The notes under the pieces were generated by a model. The model did not search any database. It was not told the DNA's origin and was given only the letters and a program-made list of their open reading frames with translations. DNA of 33,087 nt from contig CAIJWY010000057.1 in NCBI GenBank assembly GCA_903824455.1, positions 1 to 33,087 of the forward strand, read 5' to 3'. A program made the position numbers and the translations under genes. Below are positions 23,455 through 32,482 of this stretch, in pieces; the stretch's first letter is position 1; each line of letters starts with the position of its first letter. Source of the stretch: an uncultured Micrococcales bacterium. GTDB taxonomy: Bacteria; Actinomycetota; Actinomycetes; Actinomycetales; Microbacteriaceae.

Positions 23455-24408
23455 TTAGCGACCGCTAAGTTCAGCGCGAGCCAGATCGGCTGCACCGACC
23501 ACACCGGCATCATTTGCGAAATTTGCAGTTACGATTTTGAGTTCTGGGCGGAACCCTCTTGCCGATAGCGAACTCAGGTAAGCCTCGCGCATCGGAGCCA
23601 GCAGCAGCTCGCCAGCCGCGCTAACTCCCCCACCGATCACCACAACTTCAGGGTCTAGCACCGCGGCAAGGGTGGCGATAGTTTTTCCGAGAGCAACTCC
23701 AAGATCACTCAAAAGCTCCAAGGCGCCAGGGTCTTCTTCGCCGATGGCCTGATAAACCTGCACTCCGGTAAGTTCTCCATCGTTTTCGCGCATCAACTCG
23801 GCCAGCCGAGCGCCCTTCACGCTGTTGTCGTTGGCCAACTCGATTGCCGATTTTAGTAATGCGGTTCCGGAGCCGTACTGTTCAATACAGCCGCGACGCC
23901 CGCAACCGCAGAGTCGACCATTTGGAACATGGCGAACGTGCCCCAGCTCGGCGGCAACTCCAAATCCACCTCTAAGCAATCGACCGTCGGTGATAATTGC
24001 TCCGCCAACGCCGGTGCCGATGGTCAGCATCACCATGTGACGATATCCGCGACCAGAGCCGAATCGATATTCGGCCCAACCGGCAGCATTTGCATCGTTA
24101 TCGATGAATACCGGAATGTTTAGTTTCGCTTCAAGCTTCGCCTTGAACGGTTCGTTTCGCCAGGAAAGGTTTGGAGCGTAAACAATATTGGCGCGCTCTG
24201 CGTCGACGAAGCCTGCTGCAGCAACGCCAGCTGCAGCTACATCTTGACCTTCGCTTAGTTCGGTTATTAGCCCGACCACGGCATCGGCGATGGCGTCGGG
24301 GTCGGTAGCTGGAGTTGGCACTCTAGCCTCACGAAGAATTACCCCATCGGCATCGACCAAGGCACCGGCAATTTTGGTACCACCGATGTCAATACCAATT
24401 GCGAGCAT
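23455..24408 (-). CDS. ROK-family glucokinase
   Basis: This 317-residue sugar kinase probably phosphorylates glucose to glucose 6-phosphate with ATP. The ATP phosphate-binding motif is GIDIGGTKIAG (5-15). The catalytic aspartate is D105 in FIDNDANAAGWAE. A second phosphate loop is GTGVGGAI (131-138). The ROK zinc motif follows with H157 in ELGHVRH and LCGCGRRGCIE (C167, C169, C174). No N-terminal DNA-binding domain is present, so it is an enzyme and not a ROK repressor. Glucose specificity is inferred from similarity to actinobacterial glucokinases. It is first in a minus-strand group with plsC and aroG. Confidence 0.9.
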   Translation of the reverse strand: MLAIGIDIGGTKIAGALVDADGVILREARVPTPATDPDAIADAVVGLITELSEGQDVAAAGVAAAGFVDAERANIVYAPNLSWRNEPFKAKLEAKLNIPVFIDNDANAAGWAEYRFGSGRGYRHMVMLTIGTGVGGAIITDGRLLRGGFGVAAELGHVRHVPNGRLCGCGRRGCIEQYGSGTALLKSAIELANDNSVKGARLAELMRENDGELTGVQVYQAIGEEDPGALELLSDLGVALGKTIATLAAVLDPEVVVIGGGVSAAGELLLAPMREAYLSSLSARGFRPELKIVTANFANDAGVVGAADLARAELSGR

Positions 24409-24518
24409 TTGTTCCGCCTAATGTAACGATTCGAGGATTGATGAGCAGACTTTCAAGTTTAAGGGCATTCTCCTGCTGAAAGGAATTAGAGTTTTAGAAA
24501 CAATTGATAGGACCATCA
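24409..24518. promoter_or_regulatory. Divergent intergenic region, glucokinase / acyl-CoA ligase
   Basis: This 110-base gap between two outward-facing genes must hold promoters for both. AGGA (24509-24512), 6 bases before the ATG at 24519, sets the start of the plus-strand gene. I found no convincing -35/-10 pair or operator by eye. Confidence 0.35.
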
Positions 24519-26348
24519 ATGAAGACCTATGACCTAGACCCAATCGTCGTTTCAGCTAACAACGAAAATATCACCGATCTACTGATTAACCGAGTTCGAG
24601 AAACCCCGAAACTCCCTCTTTTCGCCATCGAACAGTCCGATGGAAGATGGCACGATTTTTCCGGTGAAGATTTCCTAGCTCAGGTGTGCGCCGTAGCCAA
24701 AGGCTTGATTGCAACCGGAATTCAACCTGGTCAAGCGGTTGCCATCATGAGTAAAACGCGCTACGAGTGGACCCTTATCGACTTCGCAATCTGGTTCGCC
24801 GGCGGAGTTTCCGTTCCAATCTATGAAAGCTCTTCAGCCACTCAAATGCAGTGGATTATTTCCGACAGCGACTCGGTGGCGGTGTTTTTAGAAACCGCAG
24901 AACATCAGGAACGATTTGACTCAATCAAGGCCTCTGTTCCATTGGCCCGCCAGGTCTGGCGGTTCGATCAGGAGTGTGTCGAGCTACTGACCCAGCGCGG
25001 GCGGGAAATCGACGATGAAACTCTGGAACAGCGAAGAACCCGAGCAGGTCTTTACGACCTAGCAACGATTATCTACACCTCCGGCACTACCGGTGTCCCA
25101 AAGGGTTGCGAACTACTTCACCGTGGCTTTGTGGAACTCAGCAAGAACGCGATGTTGGAATTGCCGGAAGTTCTTGTGCCCGGACGCAGCACCCTTTTGT
25201 TCCTTCCACTAGCTCACGTGTTTGCTCGATTTGTAGAAGTTCTAACTGTGCACGCGGGAGTGAAAGTAGGCCACAAGTCTGATGCCAAAGACGTTGGCCC
25301 GGCAATGGTTTCATTCCACCCCGATTTTCTATTGGCTGTGCCTCGAGTTTTTGAAAAGGTCTATAACGCTGCCGAGCAAAAAGCTGAAGCCGGAGGCAAA
25401 GGCGACATCTTCCGAAAGGCTGCTCTCGTTGCTGTGAACTACGCGCGAGCCAAAGAGGAAAAGGGCTCGGCCGGTTTGAGTCTCTCGCTAAGGCATGCAA
25501 TTTTCGATGTACTGGTTTACCGCAAAATTCGTGCCGCCATGGGTGGGCAGTTGCGTTACGCAATTTCCGGCGGAGCCCCGCTAGGTTCGCGTCTCGGCTA
25601 TTTCTACGCAGGTATCGGACTAACGGTTCTGGAAGGCTACGGACTGACCGAGACCACCGCCCCGGCGATGATCGCTCGCCCAAGCCAAATCAAAATTGGC
25701 AAAATTGGTCGCACCCTGCCAGGTTGTGGAGTGAAGATCGCCGACGATGGTGAGATTTGGCTTCGTGGCAACAACATCATGCGCGGTTACTGGAGAAACC
25801 CAGTTGCGACCAAGGAAACGTTCGACGGAGACTGGTTCAAGACCGGCGACATCGGTGAACTTGATGACGATGGTTTCCTAACCATTACCGGTCGCAAGAA
25901 AGAGCTATTGGTTACCGCCGGTGGCAAGAACGTGGCCCCAGCCGGTTTGGAAGACCCGCTTCGCGCTCATCCACTAATCGGTCAGGTTGTGGTACTTGGC
26001 GATAAGAAGCCATTTATCAGTGCCCTGGTATCGCTTGACAGTGAGATGTTCCAAACCTGGCTGAAAAACCATGGTGGAAATGCCACGCTAACTATCGAAG
26101 AAGCTGCCACTGATGCATTGGTGCTTTCCGAGGTTCAGAAAGCCATCGATGGTGTCAATAAATCATTCTCAACTGCAGAATCGATTCGCAAGTTTGTCAT
26201 CGTCAACTCGGAACTTACCGAAAAGTCGGGTCACCTAACCCCGAGTCTAAAAATCAAACGTGACGCTGTGGCTAGGGATTTCGCTAAGGAAATTGCTGAA
26301 CTGTACGCCGATGGCAAGGGCAACATCGACAACGCGGTGAACTTCTAA
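24519..26348 (+). CDS. Long-chain fatty acid--CoA ligase (FadD15 type)
   Basis: This 609-residue adenylate-forming enzyme probably activates long-chain fatty acids to acyl-CoA. The ATP P-loop is YTSGTTGVPKG (186-196). Further family motifs are LPLAHVFAR, EGYGLTETTAPAM, the WFKTGDIGELDDDGF hinge region and GRKKELLVTAGGKNVAP. The C-terminal KSGHLTPSLKIKR carries the catalytic lysine region. In M. tuberculosis the matching gene, fadD15 (Rv2187), lies in the same wider neighbourhood. ATG 24519 was chosen because AGGA lies 6 bases before it; an in-frame TTG is at 24504. It overlaps def tail to tail by 4 bases. Confidence 0.92.
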   Translation: MKTYDLDPIVVSANNENITDLLINRVRETPKLPLFAIEQSDGRWHDFSGEDFLAQVCAVAKGLIATGIQPGQAVAIMSKTRYEWTLIDFAIWFAGGVSVPIYESSSATQMQWIISDSDSVAVFLETAEHQERFDSIKASVPLARQVWRFDQECVELLTQRGREIDDETLEQRRTRAGLYDLATIIYTSGTTGVPKGCELLHRGFVELSKNAMLELPEVLVPGRSTLLFLPLAHVFARFVEVLTVHAGVKVGHKSDAKDVGPAMVSFHPDFLLAVPRVFEKVYNAAEQKAEAGGKGDIFRKAALVAVNYARAKEEKGSAGLSLSLRHAIFDVLVYRKIRAAMGGQLRYAISGGAPLGSRLGYFYAGIGLTVLEGYGLTETTAPAMIARPSQIKIGKIGRTLPGCGVKIADDGEIWLRGNNIMRGYWRNPVATKETFDGDWFKTGDIGELDDDGFLTITGRKKELLVTAGGKNVAPAGLEDPLRAHPLIGQVVVLGDKKPFISALVSLDSEMFQTWLKNHGGNATLTIEEAATDALVLSEVQKAIDGVNKSFSTAESIRKFVIVNSELTEKSGHLTPSLKIKRDAVARDFAKEIAELYADGKGNIDNAVNF

Positions 26349-26836
26349 AACCAGTCGGTTTCTCTAAGTTTTCGCATGGCTACTTTCCGTCCTGCGGAGC
26401 TCAATCGATCCAAATAGACTTTTCCGTCTAGGTGATCGCACTCGTGTTGCAGTGCCTGCGCGAGCAGACCGCTTCCTTCGATGCGAACCGTTTCCCCGGT
26501 CAAGTCGATTCCCTCGGCAATTACCGAAGGGTAACGAGAAGTCTTTTCCCAGAGACCAGGAACCGAGAGACAACCCTCTTCTATTTCTTCCGGCTCTCCG
26601 ATAAATTCCACAATTTTTGGATTGAGTAAATATCCGATTTCTCCGTTTACATGAAAACTGAAGGCTCGGAGGCTAACGCCGATTTGGGGAGCGGCAACGC
26701 CGGCACGACCGGGCACCTGGGTGGTTTCGATTAGGTCGGCAACTAGTTCAGCAATCGCCGGCGTGATCTCGGTTATTTCGTCGCTGACCGTGCGAAGTAC
26801 CGGGTCACCGTAGAGACGAATTTCTCTGACAGTCAC
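26345..26836 (-). CDS. def: Peptide deformylase
   Basis: Peptide deformylase removes the N-formyl group from new proteins and needs a metal ion. The 163 residues contain all three motifs: GVAAPQIGV (46-54), EEGCLSVPG (86-94, C89 metal ligand) and QHECDHLDG (130-138, H131 and H135 ligands, E132 catalytic). The length is normal. The start is GTG at 26836, sharing one base with the stop of the MinD-like gene (TAGTG), so translation is coupled to it. The 3' end overlaps the acyl-CoA ligase stop (CTAA). No methionyl-tRNA formyltransferase gene is alongside, although the two are often paired. Confidence 0.96.
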   Translation of the reverse strand: MTVREIRLYGDPVLRTVSDEITEITPAIAELVADLIETTQVPGRAGVAAPQIGVSLRAFSFHVNGEIGYLLNPKIVEFIGEPEEIEEGCLSVPGLWEKTSRYPSVIAEGIDLTGETVRIEGSGLLAQALQHECDHLDGKVYLDRLSSAGRKVAMRKLRETDWF

Positions 26837-28005
26837 TAGTTCGGGTTGTTTAGTCCGTCGACTACCAGCGCAGCAAGTTCGCGGGCAGCTTCTCGGGTGT
26901 GGGGCTTTAGCTGGCTGAACTTGATAACCGAACCGGCCGCCAAAGCTGGGTCGTAAGGAATGCGAACGACTTCGCGAACTCGAGTCTTGAAGTGCTGTTC
27001 GATTTCATCAATCTTCACTAGGTTGGTGGCCTGAGTGGCGGTATTCAGGGCAACGATTGAGTTTCTAACCAAGTCTCCGTAGCCATTGGCTTCCAACCAG
27101 GTGAGGGTTTCTGAAGCCAAACGAGCCTCATCCACTGAACCGCCTGAAACAATAACTAAACCGCTGGCGCGCTGCAGGGTCGGGCGCATAACCGAGTGCA
27201 CGATACCGGTACCACAGTCGGTTAGAACTACTGAATAGTAGCGAGCCGCCATGTCGGCTACCACGTTGTAATCGCCTTCGTCGAATGCTTCGGAAAGCAT
27301 CGGGTCGGAGTCTGAGGCTAATACGTCTAATCGGGTCGCGTCTCTGGAAACCATGGTAGAAAATTCGGTGAAACCGTCGATTGCCGCGGCACGATTCACA
27401 ACATCGCGAACAGTGAATCTAGTTGACTTACTAACTCGCTCGGCAAGGGTTCCTCGGTCAGGGTTGGCATCGATTGCGATAACTCGGTCTTCACGAGCGA
27501 GCGATAGAGCCATACCGAGCAGGGTGGTAACAGTGGTTTTTCCTACCCCGCCCTTGCGGGTGAGCACAGGAACGAATTTGGCGCCACCTTCGAATACCGC
27601 TCCGATTCGAGCGTCGAGGGCCTTACGTTCGCGAACTTTACGCGAGTCTCCGAGGTTGATGGTTTTGAGCGAAATTAGATACAGGAAGCGGCGAAATCCA
27701 GCTTCTGGAGATGGGCGATTTCGAGGTCCGACATCGATTAGACGATCGGCGGTGAGCATTGCTGCCGGCTCTGGCTGGTCGAATCGATCTCCGCGCAACT
27801 GATCGCGACGCGTGTAATTACTTCGACGAGTAATCGGGCTGGTATCGATGCCCGGTTCGCGTGTTGCCGAAACCTCGGGAACAATTTCGATAGCTGCAGT
27901 GCTCGGGGCTAGGTCTACGCTGGCAACATCAACAGCGGCTTCAGCGAGTGAGTGAGTTTTCTCCTCGGACTGAGCCTTGTTTTTCTTTTTGTCGCCAAAA
28001 GCCAC
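26836..28005 (-). CDS. Orphan MinD/ParA-like P-loop ATPase
   Basis: This 389-residue protein joins a disordered, charged N-terminal region (about 1-95) to a MinD/ParA ATPase domain. The deviant Walker A is KGGVGKTT (151-158); RVIAIDANPDRG is the A' strand, and VLTDCGTG is the Walker B region. The segment GFRRFLYLISL...INLGDSRK before the ATPase is like that of actinobacterial EspI/MinD-like proteins. No ParB, MinC or secretion partner is nearby, so the role is unknown. The start is taken as GTG 28005, 5 bases after AGGAG (28011-28015); GTG 28011 would overlap that site. It lies 51 bases after pyc and is coupled to def. Confidence 0.85.
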   Translation of the reverse strand: MAFGDKKKNKAQSEEKTHSLAEAAVDVASVDLAPSTAAIEIVPEVSATREPGIDTSPITRRSNYTRRDQLRGDRFDQPEPAAMLTADRLIDVGPRNRPSPEAGFRRFLYLISLKTINLGDSRKVRERKALDARIGAVFEGGAKFVPVLTRKGGVGKTTVTTLLGMALSLAREDRVIAIDANPDRGTLAERVSKSTRFTVRDVVNRAAAIDGFTEFSTMVSRDATRLDVLASDSDPMLSEAFDEGDYNVVADMAARYYSVVLTDCGTGIVHSVMRPTLQRASGLVIVSGGSVDEARLASETLTWLEANGYGDLVRNSIVALNTATQATNLVKIDEIEQHFKTRVREVVRIPYDPALAAGSVIKFSQLKPHTREAARELAALVVDGLNNPN

Positions 28006-28056
28006 GACCACTCCTATCTCTAAAACCGAACCCTAAGTCTACCTTTTGAGGCAGAA

Positions 28057-31000
28057 CTATTCGTTTTCAACAACAAGAATAAGGTCTCCGGCGTCTACCG
28101 CCTTGGTTTTTGAAATCGCAATTCTTCTCACAACGCCGGCCGATGTGGCCGTGATAGTGGCCTCCATCTTCATGGCTTCGATAATTGCCACGGGCTGGCC
28201 GACCTCCACATGCACGCCTTCAACCACGGTTACGGTGACAGCTCCGGAGAACGGCGCCGCGATGTGTCCTAGGTTACTCGGGTCAGCTTTTTCAGACTGA
28301 GGAATGTCGACCGAGATCTTTTTGTCGCGAATATCAATCGGTCGCAATTGCCCGTTCAGAGTTGCCATTACCGTTCGGTTGCCCTTGGTATCTGGAGATC
28401 CAATTGCTTCTAGGCCAACGAAAAGTTGAACACCCTTGGCGATCTCGACCACGTGTTCGTGCCCCTGTTCCAAACCGTAAAGGTAGTCAACTGTGTCAAC
28501 CTGGTCGAGGTTTCCATAAGTGGCAAGGTTCGTGAGATATTCCTTCGTTGGTGCAGGGAAAAGTAGCCGGTTTAGCGCGGCGCGACGATTCTCAGAGTTT
28601 TCACCCATGAGAATTGCCAAGTCTTCCGCGCTTAGCGGGGTAACCCCAAACTTCAAGTTCTTGCCAGCCAACACCTTGGTTCTAAATGGTTCTGGCCACC
28701 CACCTGGAAGGTCGCCAAGCTCACCGGCCATAAAACCAACCACCGAGTCTGGCACGTCATAGTTTTGCGGATTCTCGGCAAAGTCTTTGGGGTCGGCATT
28801 AGCCGCCACCAGGTGCAGCGCCAAATCGCCAACCACCTTTGATGAAGGGGTGACCTTGGTTGGGCGTCCGAGTATCTCGTTCGCTGCCGCATACATGTCT
28901 TCGACCCGCTCAAACTGATCTCCCAAGCCCAGCGAGATTGCCTGCTGGCGAAGGTTTGAGAGTTGACCGCCGGGAATCTCGTGCTTGTAGACCCGCCCGG
29001 TAGGACCGGCCAAGCCAGATTCGAATGGGGAGTAAACGCGACGAACCGCCTCCCAATAGGGTTCCAACGCGGTGATGGCGTCGAGCGTGATACCGCTGTC
29101 GCGCTCGGTATCTGCTAGCGCCGCAACCAAAGCCGATGCCGACGGCTGGCTCGTGGTTCCTGCCATCGGCGCCGAGGCCACATCCACCGCGTCGACTCCA
29201 GCGTCGATAGCTGCCATAAGCGTTGCCAACTGGCCGCCTGCGGTGTCGTGGGTGTGAAGATGCACTGGAAGGTCGAATCGGTCGCGAAGCGCCTTGACCA
29301 GCTTGCTGGCGGCGGCTGGGCGAAGCAAACCGGCCATGTCTTTGATGGCAAGTATGTGGGCTCCAGCGGCAACGATTTTGTCGGCTAATGCCAGGTAATA
29401 GTCGAGGGTGTAAAGATCTTCCTTCGGATCGAGCAGGTTACCCGAGTAGCACAGACCAACCTCGGCGATAGCCGTCTTGGTCTTGAGCACCGCTTCGATG
29501 GCAGGCTTCATTTGTTCCACGTCGTTCAGTGCGTCGAAGATTCGGAAAATGTCGATTCCGCTGGAAGCAGCCTCGGCAACAAATGCCTCGGTTACCTCGG
29601 TTGGATAAGGCGTGTAACCAACGGTGTTGCGTCCACGAAGCAGCATTTGAATACAAATATTTGGCATGGCTGCTCGCAGCGCAACCAACCGATGCCATGG
29701 GTCTTCGCCCAGAAAACGCAGGGCCACGTCGTAGGTGGCTCCGCCCCAGGCTTCAACCGAAAACAGTTCTGGAGTGATTCGAGCCACATAAGGGGCAACC
29801 TGAACCAGGTCTCGGCCGCGCACCCGCGTTGCCAGGAGTGACTGGTGTGCGTCACGGAATGTGGTGTCGGTGATTGCGACCTTTGATTGGTCGCGCAAGG
29901 ACTTCGCAAAAGCCTTCGGTCCGAGTTCTTGCAAAAGCTGTCTGGAGCCGGCCGGAGCCGCCTTCTGCAAATCGATCTTTGGAAGTTTGAGAGCCGGCGA
30001 TACCCGCCCATTTCGGGGGCCGTAAGGCTGGTTGACCGTAACATCTGCCAACCAGGTCAGAATCTTGGTTCCACGGTCCTGTGAAGGTCTGGCCGTGAAC
30101 AATTCCGGACGCTCGTCGATAAACGCGGTCGATAAATCACCGCTAGCGAAGGTTTGGTCTGCCAAAACCGCTTGCATAAAGGCGATGTTGGTGGAAACGC
30201 CACGAATTCTAAACTCCGCGAGCGCTCGCTCAGCTCGAAGCACAGCTGAGTGGAAGTCCCGTCCTCTGGCAATTAGCTTCACCAGAAGTGAATCGAAGTG
30301 CGGGCTTACCTCGCTACCGGCTGAAATGGTTCCGCCGTCGAGGCGAATACCGGCTCCACCGGGTGAGCGATAGGTGGTTATCTTGCCGGAGTCTGGTTTG
30401 AAGCCCAACGCCGGGTTCTCGGTGGTGATTCGGCACTGAACTGCGAAACCGTGCATGGTGATCTGGTCTTGGGTAAGACCTAGGTCAATCAGGCTTTCAC
30501 CGGCGGCGATCCTCATCTGCGATTGCACCAGGTCGATGTCGGTGATTTCTTCGGTTACCGTGTGCTCTACCTGGATCCTGGGGTTCATCTCGATAAAGAC
30601 GTGTTTACCCGCGTTCTCACCAACCGTGTCAATCAAGAACTCAACGGTTCCCGCGTTTCGGTAGCCAATTTTGGTCGCAAAGGCAACCGCGTCTCGGTAA
30701 AGCTCTTCACGAAGTTCCTGAGTGATGTGTGGCGCTGGTGCAATCTCGACAACCTTTTGATTGCGGCGTTGAATCGAACAGTCTCGTTCAAACAGGTGAA
30801 CCACATTTCCGTGCTCATCAGCGAGTATCTGCACCTCGATGTGGCGCGGCCTCAATACTGCTTGCTCAAGGAACACTCGAGGGTCACCAAAGGCGCTCTC
30901 TGCCTCGCGGCTAGCCTCTCCCAGTGCCGAAACCAGGTCTTCTCGCTTTTCCACCCGACGCATGCCACGTCCGCCACCGCCGGCCACAGCTTTGACGAAT

Positions 31001-31464
31001 ATTGGGAAGCCGATTTCTTCCGCGGCCCGGGTTAGTTCGCTAACGTCTGCCGACTGGATCGAAGACTTGAGTACCGGAACGCCAGCCGCAATGGCCGCCT
31101 CTTTGGCGTTGACCTTGTTGCCAGCCATTTCCAGGATGTCTGAGGTTGGGCCGATGAATTTGATTCCGTTTGCTGCGGCTGCTTCGGCAAGTTCAGGGTT
31201 TTCCGAAAGAAAGCCGTAGCCAGGATAAATGGCGTCCGCGCCCGATTCCTTGGCAACACGGATAATTTCAGCCACATTTAGGTAGGCGCGAACCGGGTGC
31301 CCCACTGCGCCGATCTGATATGCCTCGTCGGCTTTCAAACGGTGACTAGAGTTTCGATCCTCATAGGAGAAAACAGCAACTGTGCGAGCGCCTAGTTCGT
31401 ATGCCGCTCGAAATGCGCGAATTGCGATTTCTCCCCGGTTTGCGACCAGAATCTTCTTGAACAT
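28057..31464 (-). CDS. pyc: Pyruvate carboxylase
   Basis: This biotin enzyme makes oxaloacetate from pyruvate, bicarbonate and ATP, refilling the TCA cycle. The 1135-residue single chain has the full domain order. Biotin carboxylase comes first (about 1-450; ILVANRGEIAIRAFRA, AGGGGRGMR, EMNPRIQVEHTVTEEIT), then the HMGL-like carboxyltransferase (about 535-800; TTFRDAHQSLLATRVRG, AIKDMAGLLRP). The PYC/OADA domain follows, and the biotinyl domain has EAMKMEA with K1099 as the biotin site. The open frame extends to 31587, but ATG 31464 has GAGGT 4 bases upstream and begins MFKKILVANRGEIA as the family does. It is probably first in an operon with the MinD-like gene and def. Confidence 0.97.
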   Translation of the reverse strand: MFKKILVANRGEIAIRAFRAAYELGARTVAVFSYEDRNSSHRLKADEAYQIGAVGHPVRAYLNVAEIIRVAKESGADAIYPGYGFLSENPELAEAAAANGIKFIGPTSDILEMAGNKVNAKEAAIAAGVPVLKSSIQSADVSELTRAAEEIGFPIFVKAVAGGGGRGMRRVEKREDLVSALGEASREAESAFGDPRVFLEQAVLRPRHIEVQILADEHGNVVHLFERDCSIQRRNQKVVEIAPAPHITQELREELYRDAVAFATKIGYRNAGTVEFLIDTVGENAGKHVFIEMNPRIQVEHTVTEEITDIDLVQSQMRIAAGESLIDLGLTQDQITMHGFAVQCRITTENPALGFKPDSGKITTYRSPGGAGIRLDGGTISAGSEVSPHFDSLLVKLIARGRDFHSAVLRAERALAEFRIRGVSTNIAFMQAVLADQTFASGDLSTAFIDERPELFTARPSQDRGTKILTWLADVTVNQPYGPRNGRVSPALKLPKIDLQKAAPAGSRQLLQELGPKAFAKSLRDQSKVAITDTTFRDAHQSLLATRVRGRDLVQVAPYVARITPELFSVEAWGGATYDVALRFLGEDPWHRLVALRAAMPNICIQMLLRGRNTVGYTPYPTEVTEAFVAEAASSGIDIFRIFDALNDVEQMKPAIEAVLKTKTAIAEVGLCYSGNLLDPKEDLYTLDYYLALADKIVAAGAHILAIKDMAGLLRPAAASKLVKALRDRFDLPVHLHTHDTAGGQLATLMAAIDAGVDAVDVASAPMAGTTSQPSASALVAALADTERDSGITLDAITALEPYWEAVRRVYSPFESGLAGPTGRVYKHEIPGGQLSNLRQQAISLGLGDQFERVEDMYAAANEILGRPTKVTPSSKVVGDLALHLVAANADPKDFAENPQNYDVPDSVVGFMAGELGDLPGGWPEPFRTKVLAGKNLKFGVTPLSAEDLAILMGENSENRRAALNRLLFPAPTKEYLTNLATYGNLDQVDTVDYLYGLEQGHEHVVEIAKGVQLFVGLEAIGSPDTKGNRTVMATLNGQLRPIDIRDKKISVDIPQSEKADPSNLGHIAAPFSGAVTVTVVEGVHVEVGQPVAIIEAMKMEATITATSAGVVRRIAISKTKAVDAGDLILVVENE

Positions 31465-31537
31465 TGCCACCTCGTGGAGTGCGTTTGAGCGAACAAAGGG
31501 TTTATGACACCTTGATTTAGAGAGTAGCCTATTAGAC
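31465..31537. promoter_or_regulatory. Divergent promoter region, pyc / parA
   Basis: This 73-base gap separates two outward-facing genes. On the plus strand TAGCCT (31525-31530) lies 7 bases before the parA GTG, a good place for the -10 of a leaderless mRNA. GAGGT at 31469-31473 is the pyc ribosome site. No clear -35 elements are visible. Confidence 0.4.
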
Positions 31538-32482
31538 GTGCATGTTCTAAGCGTTAGCTCCCTGAAAGGGGGCGTTGGCAAGACCACGGTTGCCCTAGGG
31601 TTGGCTTCAGCTGCTTTTAATCAGGGCTTACGAACTCTAGTTGTAGACCTTGACCCGCAGTGTGATGCCACCACTGGTTTAGGTGCCATCGGAGAGTTTG
31701 CAGAAACCGTTGCCGACGTTCTTCAAAATCCCCGGCACAACATTGTGCATAGAGCAATCGTATCTAGTCCTTGGAACAAACTGCACTCCGGAAACATAGA
31801 TGTTTTGGTTGGTAGCCCGAAATCTCAGGCTTTAGACTCGCCATCGCCCACCATCAACGAGATTTGGCGCCTCGAGATTGCTCTGGCCAAAATCGAGTCT
31901 GAGTACGATTTAGTGATTATCGATACGCCTCCGTCTGTGAACGGTCTTACTCGGACCGCCTGGGTGGCCAGTGACCGAGTGATTATTGTTTCTGAGCCTT
32001 CGCTGTTCTCGGTGGTAGCTGCCGATCGCACCATGCACGCCCTAGCTGAACTTCGACGAGGATTGACCGATCGCCTGGAAACTCTGGGAATTTTGATCAA
32101 TCGATTCCGCCCGCAGTCAAAAGAGGGTGACTTCCGAGTGAGCGAACTTCGTGAAAAATATGGCGATCGCATTCTCCCGCAGATGGTTGAAGAGCGAACG
32201 GTCTTGCAAACCGCTCAGGGTGCCGGTCGGCCGATCCACGGTTGGCCGGGTGAATCGGCTATCGAGATTGCCGCAGTGTTTGATCGAGTACTTGAGTATG
32301 TGCAGAAATCGCTGGGTCAGTCGACTCCTTCTCGCATCGCTCGCAACAGCCGCAAGGTTCTTCGGCTAAACCGGGTAATGCGCGGTCAGAGCCTGGATGA
32401 GGTTTTGAAGCTGGAAGCCACGGAATCTAAAGACGAGATTTCGGATTTGCTCGGGTTGGACGACGAAACAAAGAAAGACTAG
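31538..32482 (+). CDS. ParA-family ATPase
   Basis: This 314-residue P-loop ATPase of the Soj/ParA type has the deviant Walker A KGGVGKTT (10-17), the A' strand LVVDLDPQCDAT (34-45) and Walker B LVIIDTPPSVNGL. A C-terminal charged extension (about 262-314) follows the ATPase fold. The start is GTG at 31538, with no ribosome site, so the mRNA is probably leaderless. There is no parB or parS-like sequence here, so it is unlikely to be the main chromosome partitioning ParA. It may position another cargo. It meets the MerR gene tail to tail with a 4-base overlap (CTAG). Confidence 0.88.
   Translation: MHVLSVSSLKGGVGKTTVALGLASAAFNQGLRTLVVDLDPQCDATTGLGAIGEFAETVADVLQNPRHNIVHRAIVSSPWNKLHSGNIDVLVGSPKSQALDSPSPTINEIWRLEIALAKIESEYDLVIIDTPPSVNGLTRTAWVASDRVIIVSEPSLFSVVAADRTMHALAELRRGLTDRLETLGILINRFRPQSKEGDFRVSELREKYGDRILPQMVEERTVLQTAQGAGRPIHGWPGESAIEIAAVFDRVLEYVQKSLGQSTPSRIARNSRKVLRLNRVMRGQSLDEVLKLEATESKDEISDLLGLDDETKKD

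Noticed and set aside
27353..27802. 149-codon plus-strand frame opposite the MinD-like gene
   Set aside because: Its Arg/Ser/Thr-rich composition is typical of an antisense shadow, and no domain is seen.
31465..31587. Extended N-terminus for pyruvate carboxylase
   Set aside because: It would overlap the start of the divergent parA. The family begins at MFKKILVANRGEIA, just after a ribosome site.
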